The notes: generated by a model from the sequence alone, not told the origin. 64,000 bases of DNA from Chamaelirium japonicum (GCA_947650365.1 OX393549.1:22097572-22161571); one strand, 5' to 3'. Positions 9,735 through 22,806 are shown, counted from the first letter of the stretch. Made by a program: numbers and translations.

Positions 9735-12457
9735 TGATGAGCGTCCATTTGGTGCGAATTATCCTTTCTTAATCATGCACATAGCGTCACTTTGCTACGT
9801 AAAACTTTCATAATACACGTAAACTGCATGAGTTTCTTTACACCACGATATAGTAGACTCTCATACGAACCCAACGGCATATTGGTTCACTCTCATACAT
9901 ATCATGCATGATAGTTATACTGTCTGATAATCTAAATTATTCTTTTGTCGATAATCGCATATTGGAATCTTATGGACGTCATTTCATGTGTGATTTTCAG
10001 GGAATTGATCCGGTTATTGATGCAGTCAGCTCAAGAGCGTTATGATCAAGCAATGGATATTCTCACGGCAATGCGATGGAAGTTGTACAGGCCGGATGCG
10101 GACATTTCTGACGGACCGATGATGAATGCGGATGATGTTAAGTGGGTGACCAAGCCTTCCACGTGACTCTATTGCTCTTGAACCCATTAACCAACCCAAG
10201 TTGGCCATTCCCTACTTTTCTTATTTCACCATCGTACCCATCGCAACCGTCTATATACAAAGTCGCCCGTAGACCCGCCATGGCCAAGACTTCGATCGAA
10301 TCGCACAAACCCGATTATCTCTCATGACCTCTTCTTCCGTCTAAATCGAAGCCGCACATTCCCATAGGTCTTTAAGTATAAAGCCCGGCTCGGTCGTGCA
10401 CCCACCTCTCCTTTCCACTTAATCGCAGCCGTCCCTTACCATTCCTAGCAGGCATGCATGTATGTGCATGTGCAAAACCGAACCATGCATGCATGCAGCT
10501 GTACCCGAGCAAACCCCTTAACAGCACTCACTCTCTCAGCCCAATCACAGCCGTCCACACGTGCCGATGCATGCAGCCGCTCATCCACTGTCTCCCTAGT
10601 AAAACCGGAATCCAGCATCTCTTCCCACCTAATCCTAGCCGTCCGATCCCCTCCGGATCTCCTTGCGTTATATCCAATCCTCATGCATGCAGCTTCCCCA
10701 CACAATCACAACCTCTCCAAAAATCCCAGCCGTCCGATGGCATGCAGCCGCCCAGCGTTCCGCCCACCTCAACCCACCTGATCCCATGCAACCGAGGCCC
10801 AGCTGCATACCACCGAACCAATTACAGCCGTCCGATTAGATCACATGCAGGCTTTAAAAAACCGGAACCCATGCGATCCCTCTCTCCGCCTGGTTTTTCT
10901 CTCTCTCTAAAACCGATCTTCTCTCACCCGGGATTCTCTCTCTAAACTCTCTTTCCTAAACCGAGACCCCTGCAAGCTGCCCACGTCTCTCTCTCCGGGA
11001 TACTCTCTCTCTCTACGGGATTCTCCCGATCGCGCCTCTCTCTCTCCTCCTACAAACCAGGCGCTCATCTCTCTCCCGTTTCTCTCTCCTTCCATAACAG
11101 ACCCCAGCTCCGAACTTCTCTCTATCCCAACCGTCTCTCTCTCTCTATCTCCTCATCACAGTCCCGCAGCCCCTCGCGATCATCCTGGACTCCCATCACA
11201 CCGTCCATCTTCTCAACAAATCATGCCCCATTTATCTCTCCCTCTCCCGTTCCCTCTATCTCTCTACCGTCTTTATCTATTTCCAAACGGATCACAACCG
11301 TCCATTCCACCCATCTCCTTGCACCCAGTTCTCACGTCCTTCCTTGAACCCGTGAACCCTAAAAAGCTCCTCATCTCTTATATAAAGGGTGGCACGGACG
11401 AACCAAAGGGGGGACGAACGGAGAGCTCTCACATACCCGAACATCTCACCATCTCCATCATCACCACCTTCACCAACCCGGAGCTCTTGGGACCATCTAC
11501 AACCCGCATCTCTCATCCCCATCTTCATCACCACCGGAGGAGCCCTCATAACCTTACACCGCCCACCATCTTCATCTTCACCATCACCCGGGCCACACCC
11601 CAGCATCTACGGACCCGGACTACGCATCTCGAAGCCACGGCCATCACCACGCAACCGTCTCCAAGCCGAGCCGCGTCATCATCGTCGCACATCGCCGTCA
11701 TCGCCGGGTTCGTCGTCATCTGCAAAGGAATATCCGCCATCAACGACCACATGGCCATGCGAGGCTAAACCACCGTTCTAAGTTCTGGATGAAGCCTTGT
11801 AGTTGTATCTAAACCATGCTCTTATTTGATTTTCATATTTTAGTGCGTTTAATGAAAATAAAGTGATCTTTGCTCATTCATGCTTGATTAAAATTTCTGT
11901 AATAAGTTAGTTTTATTCTCCGTTATTATCAGAGTTCTACAGAGGTTTATCGCATAGTTTTATTCTTCGTCATTACGAGTAGTTTTACGGAGAATCATTA
12001 CATAGTCTTGGCTTCTGTTATTACTCCGAATTTTACGGAGAATTATTTCTGGCTTATTCCATTAAAGCGAGGAAGATCACTACATTCGTGATCGTAATAG
12101 TGCTCCATTGAATATCATCCACGGAGATAGATTGACTTCGTATCTCCGTGAGAATCCTGGAAATCATCTAAAAGTATAGTTTAGATCGCTACTTGTGCGG
12201 ATTCTAAAGCTTAGAATATCCATCCATATAGACTACACCCTCAATCTTAATTAGCTTTCAGTTTTGCGTTCCGTAATTCCCGTTATAAAACAATTTCACA
12301 AAAAAATCAACCTTTTTAAACTAAGATATAAAATTAATTAGCTTTAACTTTCCTTTAATTAGTTTTGATCCAAGTCTCTGTGGGATCGACCCGTATTTGC
12401 CACTGTCTATCAGATAGACGCCGTGCACTTGCGGTATAACAATTTAAAATCACAACA
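9735..12457 (+). mobile_element. Element A right (3') LTR, complete (~2.7 kb)
   Basis: It starts TGATGAGCG after the polypurine tract and ends CACAACA at 12457. The last 1125 bases match the window's first 1125. The U3 part (9735 to about 11410) is not duplicated in the window. It contains CATG-rich DNA near 10450-10500, CT-rich runs at 10880-11280 and repeated CCGTCC boxes. The start could be two bases earlier. The base-side flank is GCTCT; the matching left target copy lies outside the window. Confidence 0.92.
11379..11386 (+). promoter_or_regulatory. TATA box of element A right LTR
   Basis: TATATAAA in the same context as the left LTR. It divides a U3 of about 1.68 kb from an R/U5 of about 1.05 kb. 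Confidence 0.7.
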
Positions 12458-15159
12458 GCTCTCGCAACCCATAATAGCACTACAGCTAAAGGTTACATCG
12501 CTTATAAAGCGATTCGACCTACACTCCCCCAAAACTAGTAAATTAGGGTTGCCACTCCTTTTAGTAGGGTGGGTTCCGATAATCATTATTTACTCAATTT
12601 ATATTTTAATTTAAGGAAATACCTAATTATGATGTCCATGCAATAATTGTGATTATTTTATTAATATTTAAAGCATATGTCGCCGGAATCGTGACTCCGC
12701 ATGCAAGGAGGGGTCCACTTGACCACATGCGGTGATGCCTGGCGGGACCCGCATGCAGTGTCATGGACACCTACCCTAGTTGTTCTTATTTCCCACTATC
12801 AAAGACCACGGCAAGGGAAGTAAATGTCACCTGTTTGGTAGGCAAGGATTCCGCTAGGCGACCTCTGCCCCGTCTCCGATTGGGTCGACACAGTCCCGAA
12901 CTGTCAAACACACACAACGGCCTAAGGTCATTGCTTGCTACCAAGTAATATGGGTTTAGGCCCGAGTTGGCCGAGTCAAGAATTTTAGGCATCATCGGAC
13001 ACCGGTCTACCGGCATACAAAACGTTGCGCCAATGGTAAAGTCTTAGTTAGTCGGTATTGCCGATGCGAAGAGTCGCACTAGGGTTCAATAGCACTAATC
13101 CGACCAAACGGTCATAACCATGTCGGTCGATGGTAAAATTGACAAAGCCGATCACGATCAGGCTTGATTTATCAAAAGAGGGGTTTACATGGGAATCACA
13201 CTAGTGGTCAGCCTAGGCCGCTAAGTAGCACATCATTGCCGTCATGGGTCGGCTTTGTGCGCACATGGCTACACAAGGTATTCTATGACCTTACTCTACC
13301 TAGGCGGTCGAACCCGTATCAGTATTATTAATCCTGAGGCATGTGCGACCCGATAAGATCAGGCCCGCTAACTACGAGTGTGGGCTCAAGGGGCTTGATC
13401 GATATACATAATTATGATCAAAATTAAGTAACATGCCTCGTTCGGTCGTGTCCCGAAATGGGTAGGGTTGACATAGAGGGGGTAATGACCACTATGACTG
13501 TGGGAATCGATAACCGACATGGCGGCTCATGACACCGTGCGCAATGGTATGATAGGTTTGCACACGAAACAAGGGAGCGCAAGGCTAGAAGCTAAGTTCG
13601 TGGCCAAAAGGTATATCGACAATCGTCGATGCCCTAAGGTTGTTCACATAGCTCGGCTCCTTTGACTAGAAATGTCAAAATCACACCCGCATAAAACAAT
13701 TTATTTGGTATTCATGGGCAGTACCAATGTCGAGGTAGGCATGGCTTGAAGAGATCGGCTAACTACCTCGAGGTAAGGGCTTGAGACTTGATCGATACAG
13801 CAATAACTGAATCGGCGAAAAACAATTGAGATCATCAACCATCAGAAGGTTTCGTTGAATCGTACCACTTGGTGGGTTGGAAATGGCAATTCAAGAGGGT
13901 TTAAAGGGTCATAGCATGAGCTCTGGATGCCCAGGCAATATCGGGGGTCGATGGTTGCGATCAAACACCACAGGGGTTGGGGGTCGTCGATGTGTCTAAT
14001 GGTCGGGTACTCATGATGGTCGGGTGTCGCCACTTAATGGCCGGCCACATGGCCGATGGTTGTTACGGCAGCAAAAGCAGAGGCCAAACGAAGGTCAAGA
14101 TTGGCTCATTCAAAGGAAAAGAGGAGGGATGGGGTAACCTGTGGTAGTTGCAGGGGATCCTTCTCCGTGCCGCTGCTACTCTTTCCGCGCACTTCACTCC
14201 GCGCTGGCCAAAATTAGGGCTTCGCTCCTCCACGCAGCCACACACACAACAAGGGGTAGAAGGACCCCTGCCTTCACTGCTGCCGCTCTCCCTTCTTGCC
14301 GGCTACATTGTGGCAGCACACAAAGAAAGAGAGAAGGATGTGATCAAGAGGGGGATGAGAGGAGAGAGGTGGGTCTGGGTTAGGACTCGGATTGAGGGAG
14401 TAGGAGTGGGGGATCGGGTTTTTGAAGGAGGGGAGGAGCGGCGGTCAGGTACGGGCAGATTTCGCGGCGGGTTTTGGGGGATCGGATAAGGGGGAGGTGA
14501 CGGGAGGGTGATAATGGGATAGTGAGGCGGCTGATGGGATAGAGAGATCGGGTAGGTAGGGGAGAGGGGGAGATCGGGTAGGAGGAAGAGAGATCCGAGA
14601 GAGGGAGGGAGAGATCGGGTTAGGGGGGAGAGGGATCCGAGAGGGTGAGATGAGGGAGAGAGATATCCGAGAGAGGAGTGAGAGATCGGGTGAGAGGGAG
14701 AGGGGTGAGATCCGAGAGGGAGAGGATCGGGTTTTAGGGGGTTGAGGAGAGAGAGAGAGAGGGAATGGTTGGATGGGTTTGGGATTAAGAGAGAGAGAGA
14801 AAGGGGAAAGGGTTGGGGCTGGGTTTTGGGGTTGGGGTCGGGTTCGGGTTCGGGTCCGGGTTTGGGGTTTGGGGTGAGTTTGGGTTTGGGATAAAGAGAG
14901 AGATAAAGATAGAGAGAGGAGTTGGGATGATGGGGGTGGTTGGAAGGGGTGGCTGAAGTTGGGTGGGTTAAAGAATTTGGGTTGGGGTGGGATTTTTATT
15001 GTTTTATTTTATTTTATTGTATTTAATCTTCTTTTTTTTGTGTGTGTGCTTATGGGGTTTGTGTTGGTGCATCTCGGGCGTCGGATCGAAGTCTGCTGGC
15101 CTAAGAAGGTGAAGGAGAGGATCCCTCAGATCGGAAGGCTAAGAACAAGAGGGGATACC
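12458..15159. other. Unassigned intergenic DNA between elements A and B
   Basis: I recognise no protein-coding gene here. 12458-14100 is mixed sequence with short GC-rich stretches. 14140-14490 has an open frame without recognisable domains. About 14330-14960 is purine-rich (GAGAGATCGGGT-type repeats and runs of GGGTTT/GGGTTC). It was contiguous with 23428-23847 before element B inserted, and both may be remains of an older long-LTR element, but I cannot show that. Confidence 0.5.
14330..14960 (+). repeat. Purine-rich low-complexity tract
   Basis: About 630 bases made mostly of G and A, with repeated GAGAGATCGGGT and GATCCGAGAG words, and GGGTTCGGGT-type G clusters near 14815-14880. Confidence 0.7.
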
Positions 15160-15794
15160 TGTGGGGGGAAATTTCCGAGCCGCCTTGATCGGGAACCCCA
15201 CCCCACAGCCTTGATTGAATGTTGATGGTTTGTATGTTAGAGATTAGAAAATTGAGTAGGAGAGAGATGACACATGGAGTTGTTGTCGAAGTTCGGTCTT
15301 ACGACCTACGTCTCTGGGCGAGAGGTGCCACCTGATCTTCACTATAATATGAATATAAAGGGTTGAGCGTTCTCTCGACAGGCCAAGAGAAGATTTTTAC
15401 AGTGGGGGTTGCACGGAGCAACAAGAAAAGAAACTAGGAGGAGAGAAGTAAGCTCTTGCACTTGCTCTGGATCTGGAATCCCTCTTCCTCTGATCGAATG
15501 ACCAACCCCTCTGATCGAATGACCAACCACTTTCCTGGATGCCTTGGGGGTCCTTTTATAGCGTAGGCACGTGCCCGATATGACAGTGATGACGTGGCGC
15601 TGATGACGTGGCACTGGTTCTGGGCCTCCTTGCTGGGCCCTTATTAGGCCGTTGTTCGGGCCCAATAAGGGGTAGGGCTTGATCTGCGAGCCTCGTAGAG
15701 TGGGCCCATGTGAGCCCAGGCGGGCTTACCTATTTGGGCCGTTGCGCGGGCCCATGCTACTCTGATCTGGTCCGGTACAATTTTTGCACCCACA
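15160..15794 (-). repeat. Element B 3' LTR
   Basis: 635 bp. It carries an extra 14-bp tandem duplication of the GATGACGTGGC segment relative to the other LTR. On the minus strand a TATA box (TATAAAAG, 15553-15560) follows two TGACGTGG boxes (15590-15597 and 15604-15611), which resemble bZIP-factor sites. Confidence 0.92.
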
Positions 15795-15809
15795 GTTACC
15801 CCCTCCCAG
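15795..15809 (-). promoter_or_regulatory. Polypurine tract of element B
   Basis: On the minus strand it reads CTGGGAGGGGGTAAC directly before the LTR's TGTGGGTGC. Element D has a nearly identical tract at 60486-60500. Confidence 0.85.
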
Positions 15810-15924
15810 TCGGGTCAGGACCCCCTAGGTCGGCTGGGATTCCAAGGTGCAAACGCTTTAGGATCCTGGCGCGGTTGGCGAGGGTTGTCGGTGCCGCGGT
15901 TCGTATTAGCAGAGCCTTCTTCCG

Positions 15925-16236
15925 CCGATGCCGAGACCCTTTTTGGCGCGAGCCAAAAAGTCTCGGTTTTGCGAGGGGTGTTTTCGAAAAAACAGTGTGT
16001 TTTCCGACCGAGTGGATACCGAGAGGGTACCGAGTGCATACCGAGTGGGTACCGAGAGCATACCGGGTGGGTACCGAGACCCTTTTGGTGCAAGCCAAAA
16101 AGTCTCGGTTTTGCAAGGGGGTGTTTCCGAAAAGGCAGTGCGTTTTCCGACCGAGTGGGTACCGAGAGGGTACCGAGTGCATACCGAGTGGGTACCGAGA
16201 GCATACCGAGTGGTTACCGAGACCCTTTTGGTGAGA
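15925..16236. repeat. Tandem repeat of ~145 bp with short ACCGAG subrepeats
   Basis: Blocks starting GAGACCCTTTT recur at about 15929, 16076 and 16219. Each contains several 13-14 bp subrepeats such as TACCGAGTGGG. It lies in the 3' untranslated part of element B. Confidence 0.8.
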
Positions 16237-16360
16237 GAACAGCTTTTCTCTTTTTCCTTTCTTTGCTTCTCTCTTTCCTTTCTTTTTTTATTCCCTTCAA
16301 CAAAACAAGGCTCGATCCATCCCTCTGGTCCTTTGAAGGTTCTGCTTCAATCGGGATTCA

Positions 16361-16990
<630 letters not shown>

Positions 16991-17810
16991 GCGAAGACGA
17001 TGTCAGCGTCGCTGAAGCCGACGACGGAGAGCCCGGCGTCGACGGAGTCACTCCTTCTTTCTTTCCTTTGAACTCGATGAAAGAGCATCACCCTCTCTCT
17101 CTCTTTTTTGTTCGCGAAGGCACAACAAAAGCGACGGAGGCGGCGCGGAGGTCGGCGCAGGCAAGGCCCAAACGGTGGGCACGGGCGACGCAGGCGGTAG
17201 CTGTGGAGCGGCGGCGAGCACGAGGTCCAGGCCGAGGTCGGGCGCGGCTGCAACACAACGCAAGCAGGCCGGGGCTGTGGCATCACCGGCGCAAGCGGGC
17301 GGGCTGCTACGCAGTAGACCGGCGGCTGTAGCAGCGACGTATGGACGGCGCGGGTGGTGGCAGCGGGTGCAGGCCGAGTCGGGTGAGGGGTCCGGCCGAC
17401 TCGCAGCGGGCGCCGGTGGTCGTGGGAGAGAGCGACGAAATGATGCCCGGAGGGGGGGGGGGATCGGATCCGCCTCTCTCTTCTTCTTATTTTGCCCGAT
17501 AGAAGGCACATGCATGGGTGCAGTTCGGATGCGCGGTGGGAACCGTGGGGTCTGTGGCCGTCGTGAGAAACCAAGGTACATGGGAGAGGAGGAACCGAGA
17601 CCCCCCTTGATCTTCTCTGCTGTGCGACGAGGCACGCATGGGGGGCTCTTCGTTCGGTATCAATTCGAGCCATGGGTCCGTCTGCACCCCCTCGGGTAGT
17701 CGCGGGCCATTGTAGGGGGAACGCGTGGAGAGAGGGGCGGAGGTTTGGTCTGCCCGACCCCCTCCTCTGCTGTCGCGAGCCGCTCCTGGAAGATGGTGCA
17801 CGGGTGGCAT
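16991..17810 (-). other. GC-rich segment beside the captured uS5 fragment
   Basis: A CGG-rich stretch with long overlapping open frames in several phases (the longest on the minus strand, 16957-17673). None shows a recognisable domain. It may be more captured host DNA, for example a GC-rich 5' exon, but I cannot identify it. Confidence 0.4.
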
Positions 17811-17814
17811 TGTG

Positions 17815-18240
17815 CTAACACCAAAGAATTGGTCAAAGTGGATGTGAAACCTGGCGTGCGTTGACGTGTAACTCTCCCAATGCCTTACTTCGGAGATAAG
17901 AGTCTCGTAGACTTCTGACAGTCATAACTTTTCATACACATGTCGGATCAACGCGTATAAGGTGTCGTTGTGTAGGCGCCGAAAAATCGATCAAAGTGGA
18001 CATGAAACATCGCACACCTTGACGTGTAACCTTCCGATATTCACCTTTGTAGAGTGATGACTAAAGAACGCACCGACCGGGTTTTTGGCTAGCGCCTTAA
18101 GGATGTCTCGGCACGTGATAACTCATCCGTTCTGTCCGACACCCCACTGCACCTAGTTACTGTGTTCACTAGGGACTGCAGTCGGGCCTCAGTGATGATG
18201 CGATGGTTACCGCGTGCTCACCCCTTATGAGAAAGGGGAT
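17815..18240. other. Element B internal non-coding DNA with a degenerate duplication
   Basis: Two related segments about 160 bp apart share GGTCAAAGTGGA, GTGAAAC and TTGACGTGTAAC. I see no ORF of note. Confidence 0.5.
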
Positions 18241-18384
18241 TTTTTTTTTTTTTTTGAAGTTTGTACAAACAAATCAATAGGGTTGGATGAGATGCTATCC
18301 AACCGACCCCATGGAAGATAACTATTCGTCCCTGAATGATCATTGTATGTGGATGACACTTGAATCGGGTTGACTAATAGGTTT

Positions 18385-19065
18385 GGATGACGCCAAGCAC
18401 CCCCCTTCTCGGTTTTCTGACGAAACCAAAGGGTGGGTTGATATTGATGCCGAACACACCCCCCCTCTCGGTTTTCCGTCGAAACCGAGAGGTGAGTTGC
18501 TGATGGTGTGCCGTCATCCCCTCCCTACTCGATTTTTGTGTGAAACCGAGGGGGGGTCTGCTTGTTGATACCGACACACCCCCTCTCGGTTTTCTGACGA
18601 AACCAAGGGGTGTGCTGTTGACGGTGTGCCGTCACCCCCTCCCTACTCGATTTTTGTGCGAAACCGATGGGGGGCTGCTTGTTGATGCCGACACACACCC
18701 CCTCTCGGTTTTTTGACGAAACCGAGGGGTATGCTACTGATGGTGTGCTGTCACCCCCTCCCCACTTGGTTTTTGTGCGAAACCGAGGGGGGGTTGCTTG
18801 CTGATGCCGACACACACCGCCCCCTCTCGGTTTTCTAACAAAACCGAGGGGTGTGCTGATGGTGTGCCGTCACCCCCTCCCCACTCGGTTTTTATACGAA
18901 ACCGAGGGGGGGTTGCTTGTTGATGCCGACACACACCCCCTCTCGGGTTTTTTTTTACAAAACCGAGGGGTGTGCTGCTGATGGTGTGTCGTCACCTCTT
19001 CCCCACTCGGTTTTTGTGCGAAACCGAGGGGGGGCTTCTTGTTGATGCCGACACCCCATTATTGG
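18385..19065. repeat. Tandem array of ~119-bp units built from AAACCGAG palindromes
   Basis: About six units, with GAAACCGAGGGGG recurring at roughly 18542, 18660, 18779, 18898 and 19020. Each unit is two half-units of about 60 bp. Each half-unit carries an inverted repeat, CTCGGTTT ... AAACCGAG, separated by about 6-8 bases. Confidence 0.88.
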
Positions 19066-19514
19066 GGCTGCTAGAAGAGGCCAAAAAGTGTCGGTATTGA
19101 AAATAGTGTGTTTTTCGAATTTCAGCCCTATTTGAAACCGACACTTTTTCGGTAAAATGCTGGTGCGCGGGGATGTCGGCGAGGGACAATGCTATATTCG
19201 AGGGGGCTTCTTAGAGATAATCTAGGATGACGCCGCATGATGGCCAGCCAGTCTTCACCCAATGTACTACCGCACCTGGTTACTGTATTCGCTAGGTACT
19301 ACGGTCACGTGAGGGTGTTGACTTGGCCAGGATCAAGGAAGCACCATTTTATCCCGTGTTACCTACCGTCGACTGCACCAGAGTGGAGACACGCACTGAC
19401 AGAGTTAGACCAACCACCCCCTGACCGGTTTGGAACCGTTAGTCGTCGAGAAAAGGTGATGGCTATTGATAATCTAATGCTTGGACCTGAGTGACAAGAC
19501 TAAGCTTGGACTTT

Positions 19515-19975
19515 TGATCGAATGCCAATACGTCGGCGACGACGTCTCGGACTTTGTCTTCGAATGCCAAGGGCTGGGCCTTGGGCTTGTAGAGTGCCAA
19601 GGCGTTGGTCGCCTCGAGCTTTTTCTTCAATTGCCAAGGGCTGGGCCTTGGGCTTGTAGAGTGCCGAGGCGCTGGTCGCCTCGGACTTTGTCTTTGAGTG
19701 CTAAGGGCTGGGCCTTGGGCTTGTAGAGTGCCGAGGCATTGGTCACCTCGGACTTTGTCTTCGAGTGCCAAGGGCTGGGCCTTGGGCTTGCAGAGTGCCG
19801 AGGTGCTGGTCGCCTCAGACTTTGTCTTCGAGTGCCAAGGGCTGGGCCTTGGGCTTGTAGAGTGCCGAGGCATTGGTCACCTCGGACTTTGTCTTCGAGT
19901 GCCAAGGGCTGGGCCTTGGGCTTGTAGAGTGCCGAGGCATTGGTCACTTTGTCTTCGAGTGCCAAGGATGTCTCC
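19515..19975. repeat. Tandem array of 67-bp units
   Basis: TTGGGCTTGTAGAGTGCC (or CAGAG variants) recurs at 19581, 19648, 19715, 19782, 19849 and 19916, an exact 67-bp period. The units are highly similar, which implies recent amplification. Confidence 0.92.
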
Positions 19976-20059
19976 TTGAACTTGGTGCATGTCAAAGCGG
20001 CGATGTCTGCCTTGGACTTATTCTCATCATCTCGGATAAGTGTAGTTGATAGTTTAGCT

Positions 20060-20830
20060 TGACCTGGATCGTCAGGAGCATTTTTATCTGACTTTCGCCT
20101 GGAAAGGGCGTAGCCGAATTGCCTTCGAGCTTCCGACTTGAACGGGCGGAATCGAAGGTCTTTGGTTGACCTGGGTTGCCAGGAGCCTTTTTATCAGACT
20201 TTAGCCTCGAGAGGGCATAGCCGAATTGCCTTCGAGCTTCCGACTTGAACGGGCGGAATCGAAGGTCTTTGGTTGACCTGGGTTGCCAGGAGCCTTTTAT
20301 CGGACTTTAGCCTCGAGAGGGCGTAGCCGAATTGCCTTCGAGCTTCCGACTTGAATGGGCAGAATCGAAGGTCTTTGATTGACCTGGGTTGCCAGGAGCC
20401 TTTTTATCGGACTTTAGCCTCGAGAGGGCGTAGCCGAATTGCCTTCGAGCTTCCGACTTGAATGGGCAGAATCGAAGGTCTTTGGTTGACCTGGGTTGCC
20501 AGGAGCCTTTTTATTGGACTTTAGCCTCGAGAGGGCGTAGCCGAATTGCCTTCGAGCTTCCGACTTGAATGGGCGGAATCGAAGGTCTTTGATTAACCTG
20601 GGTTGCCAGGAGCATTTTTATCGGACTTTAGCCTCGAGAGGGCGTAGCCGAATTGCCTTCGAGCTTCCGACTTGAATGGGCAGAATCGAAGGTCTTTGGT
20701 TGACCTGGGTTGCCAGGAGCCTTTTTATCGAACTTTAGCCTCGAGAGGGCGTAGCCGAATTGCCTTCGAGCTTCCGACTTGAATGGGCGGAATCGAAGGT
20801 CTTTGGTTGACCTGGGTTGCCAGGGACCCT
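20060..20830. repeat. Tandem array of 107-bp units
   Basis: GCCTTCGAGC recurs at 20121, 20228, 20334, 20441, 20548, 20655 and 20762, a 107-bp period with one single-base deletion. It directly adjoins the 3' side of the element B gag. Confidence 0.93.
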
Positions 20831-21013
20831 TTTTTTTTATGTCTTAACATGGTGGAATCGAACTTCGAGAGATTTGATTTTGAGAAAAAAAGAGATACTT
20901 TATTGATACAACAAAGTAGCGGTTACACTTTTTCAGAAGTTGCCCAGTGAGCGTTACGATTATGCATCCATTTATTACATTGACTTTTTTTTTTTTTACT
21001 GCTGCTGCCTCTC

Positions 21014-22327
21014 CTACTCTCGACCTGGTTCCTTATTAGCGAGGTAGCCATCGACCCGCCCTTCTTGGATCAGGTCTTCGATGTGATGCTTTAGCTTCTG
21101 ACATGTAGAAGTTGGGTGGCCATGGCTACGATGAAACTCACAGTAGGCTATCGTATCTCCCGCCTGGTCGGAATTTGGAGGGAGAGGCTGTGGCCACTTG
21201 CAAAAGGGCTCGCTCTGCAAGTAGGCGAAGATGTCTTCAATGGAGGTGTTCAGCTCAGTGAACACCCTTTGCTCCCTTGGAGTTCGCCTCTTTTCTGCTG
21301 GAGGGGCTTTTGGATCTTCATTGTACCTTTTGGCCAGTACTTTTTGGTCGGACGCGGCATGGGCAGACTTCTTGTAGTGTGCTTCATTCGAAGCTTCATC
21401 ATCTTTCTTATGTCGGGAGTCACGAGACTCGCGGGGCTCGCGTAGTCTTCTGGCCCGCTGATTGTCTTCCACCTCTATCTCCCGTTGTACGCGCTTGAAC
21501 ATCGCTTCCAAGTTATTGGGAGGATGCCGGATGAAGTCGGTGTAGACGTGGAGCTCTGGCCGGATAGCATTCTGGAATGCCAGCATGATGACCTCCTCAT
21601 TATAGGAGCGATCGGTGAGCTCAGAATGCTCATTACAAAACCTCATCGCGAAGCTCCTTAGAGACTCGTCGGAGCCCATCTTCAGCTGGTAGAGTGTATC
21701 CAGCCTCTTTTTCGGCGTTAAGTTTAGCCGATAATGGTCCATGAAGAGTTCAGCCAACTCTTTGAATGTGGCCACTGTACCGGTAGGCAGCGTGTAGTAC
21801 CAGTCGAGGGCAGGTCCCTCGAGGCTTCCCGCAAACATACGGCAAAGAACATGGTTCTCATATTCGTAGGGCGTCAGGGCCTGCTTGTAGGCTAGGATAT
21901 GGAGAGCAGGGTCTCCCTGGATGCAGTTGAACTTTGGTAGGTTCGGTGTTCGCCAACCCATAGGAAATGGTGTTGCAAGAACCTTGGGATGCAGTGGCCC
22001 CACCGAGGTGATTAGTTGCCTACGGTCTTGATGGCGGCGTCTCACGTCGGCAGTATGCCTTAGTCGATTGAGCAGCTCGCGGGCATCTGTTGCTTTCGTG
22101 TGCGAAGGGATAGAATGTCTAGTGGACCCTGTTGACTGAGGTGATCCTTCTCCGCGATAGTTGGGCGCACCGTTGACGTCGAGGCGATCCCACACCGTTT
22201 GCCTTGGTGCTTGTGTGGATACCTGACGCATCTCGATACGCGGCTCATGTGGTTCTTCAATATGATGACTCATGGCTGGATGAGTCCTTGGTTGGTCTTC
22301 ATCAATAGCTAGAGAGTTGTGGGCCAC
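21014..22327 (-). CDS. gag: Element B Gag protein (Tat-type), 437 aa
   Basis: This frame encodes a Gag capsid/nucleocapsid protein that would package the element's own RNA. The capsid core at about residues 115-285 has the Retrotrans_gag pattern (PKFNCIQGDP near 131, LEGPALDWYYTLP near 168, YQLKMGSDESLRSFAMRF near 213). A basic linker rich in Arg, Lys and Glu follows. Near 393 is an atypical Cys/His cluster, YCEFHRSHGHPTSTC, which is characteristic of Tat-lineage Gag. The frame is open throughout although no protease or RT remains, so the Gag may have been selected or borrowed by an autonomous partner. It lies about 480 bases downstream of the 5' LTR. Confidence 0.92.
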   Translation of the reverse strand: MAHNSLAIDEDQPRTHPAMSHHIEEPHEPRIEMRQVSTQAPRQTVWDRLDVNGAPNYRGEGSPQSTGSTRHSIPSHTKATDARELLNRLRHTADVRRRHQDRRQLITSVGPLHPKVLATPFPMGWRTPNLPKFNCIQGDPALHILAYKQALTPYEYENHVLCRMFAGSLEGPALDWYYTLPTGTVATFKELAELFMDHYRLNLTPKKRLDTLYQLKMGSDESLRSFAMRFCNEHSELTDRSYNEEVIMLAFQNAIRPELHVYTDFIRHPPNNLEAMFKRVQREIEVEDNQRARRLREPRESRDSRHKKDDEASNEAHYKKSAHAASDQKVLAKRYNEDPKAPPAEKRRTPREQRVFTELNTSIEDIFAYLQSEPFCKWPQPLPPNSDQAGDTIAYCEFHRSHGHPTSTCQKLKHHIEDLIQEGRVDGYLANKEPGRE

Positions 22328-22783
22328 AACCCCCGCTCTTTCAGCTGCCTTCTTTAGGGAATCCCTCTCTTGCTCGAGGGCTGTGTTCCTCTTGAGGAGG
22401 TTCAGCAGCTGGAAATCAGCAGCCGAGATCTCGTATGTAGCCTGAGGCTCGCTCCTTTGAATAGCATGTTCTTTGCCAGATCGACGCCTCGGGGATGACG
22501 GGTCTCACCGATCGCTGTGCCCTTCTGGATGGCTGCCTTGCGGCCCCAGCCACTCCCGAATATTTCTTCGGCTGGTTGCAACCGAGACTTCTTGTTCTTC
22601 TTCGATCAGCATATCGTTTGTTCGTTCAGCACCCGCCTTTGGTGGGTTGGTGCTGGCCTTCACCATTGAGCGTGTTGATGTCGGCGTGATGAAGGCATTG
22701 AGGTTGATTTGGAGGAGGACTTGTGGCTCGTCACCACAAGCTGAATAGGAGTCGGTAGAGGTGTGGGTAAGACCTCTATCGAT

Positions 22784-22801
22784 ATCCCACAGACGGCGCC
22801 A
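22784..22801 (-). promoter_or_regulatory. Primer-binding site of element B
   Basis: On the minus strand it reads TGGCGCCGTCTGTGGGAT, five bases from the 5' LTR end. The same 18 bases occur in element C. I have not assigned the tRNA. Confidence 0.85.
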
Positions 22802-22806
22802 AAGAT

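Noticed and set aside
12423..15225. Small frames between elements A and B as genes
   Set aside because: All are short, without domains, in multiple overlapping phases and in low-complexity or LTR-edge sequence.
18385..20830. CRISPR-like arrays
   Set aside because: The repeats are continuous tandem units without unique spacers, inside a plant retrotransposon.
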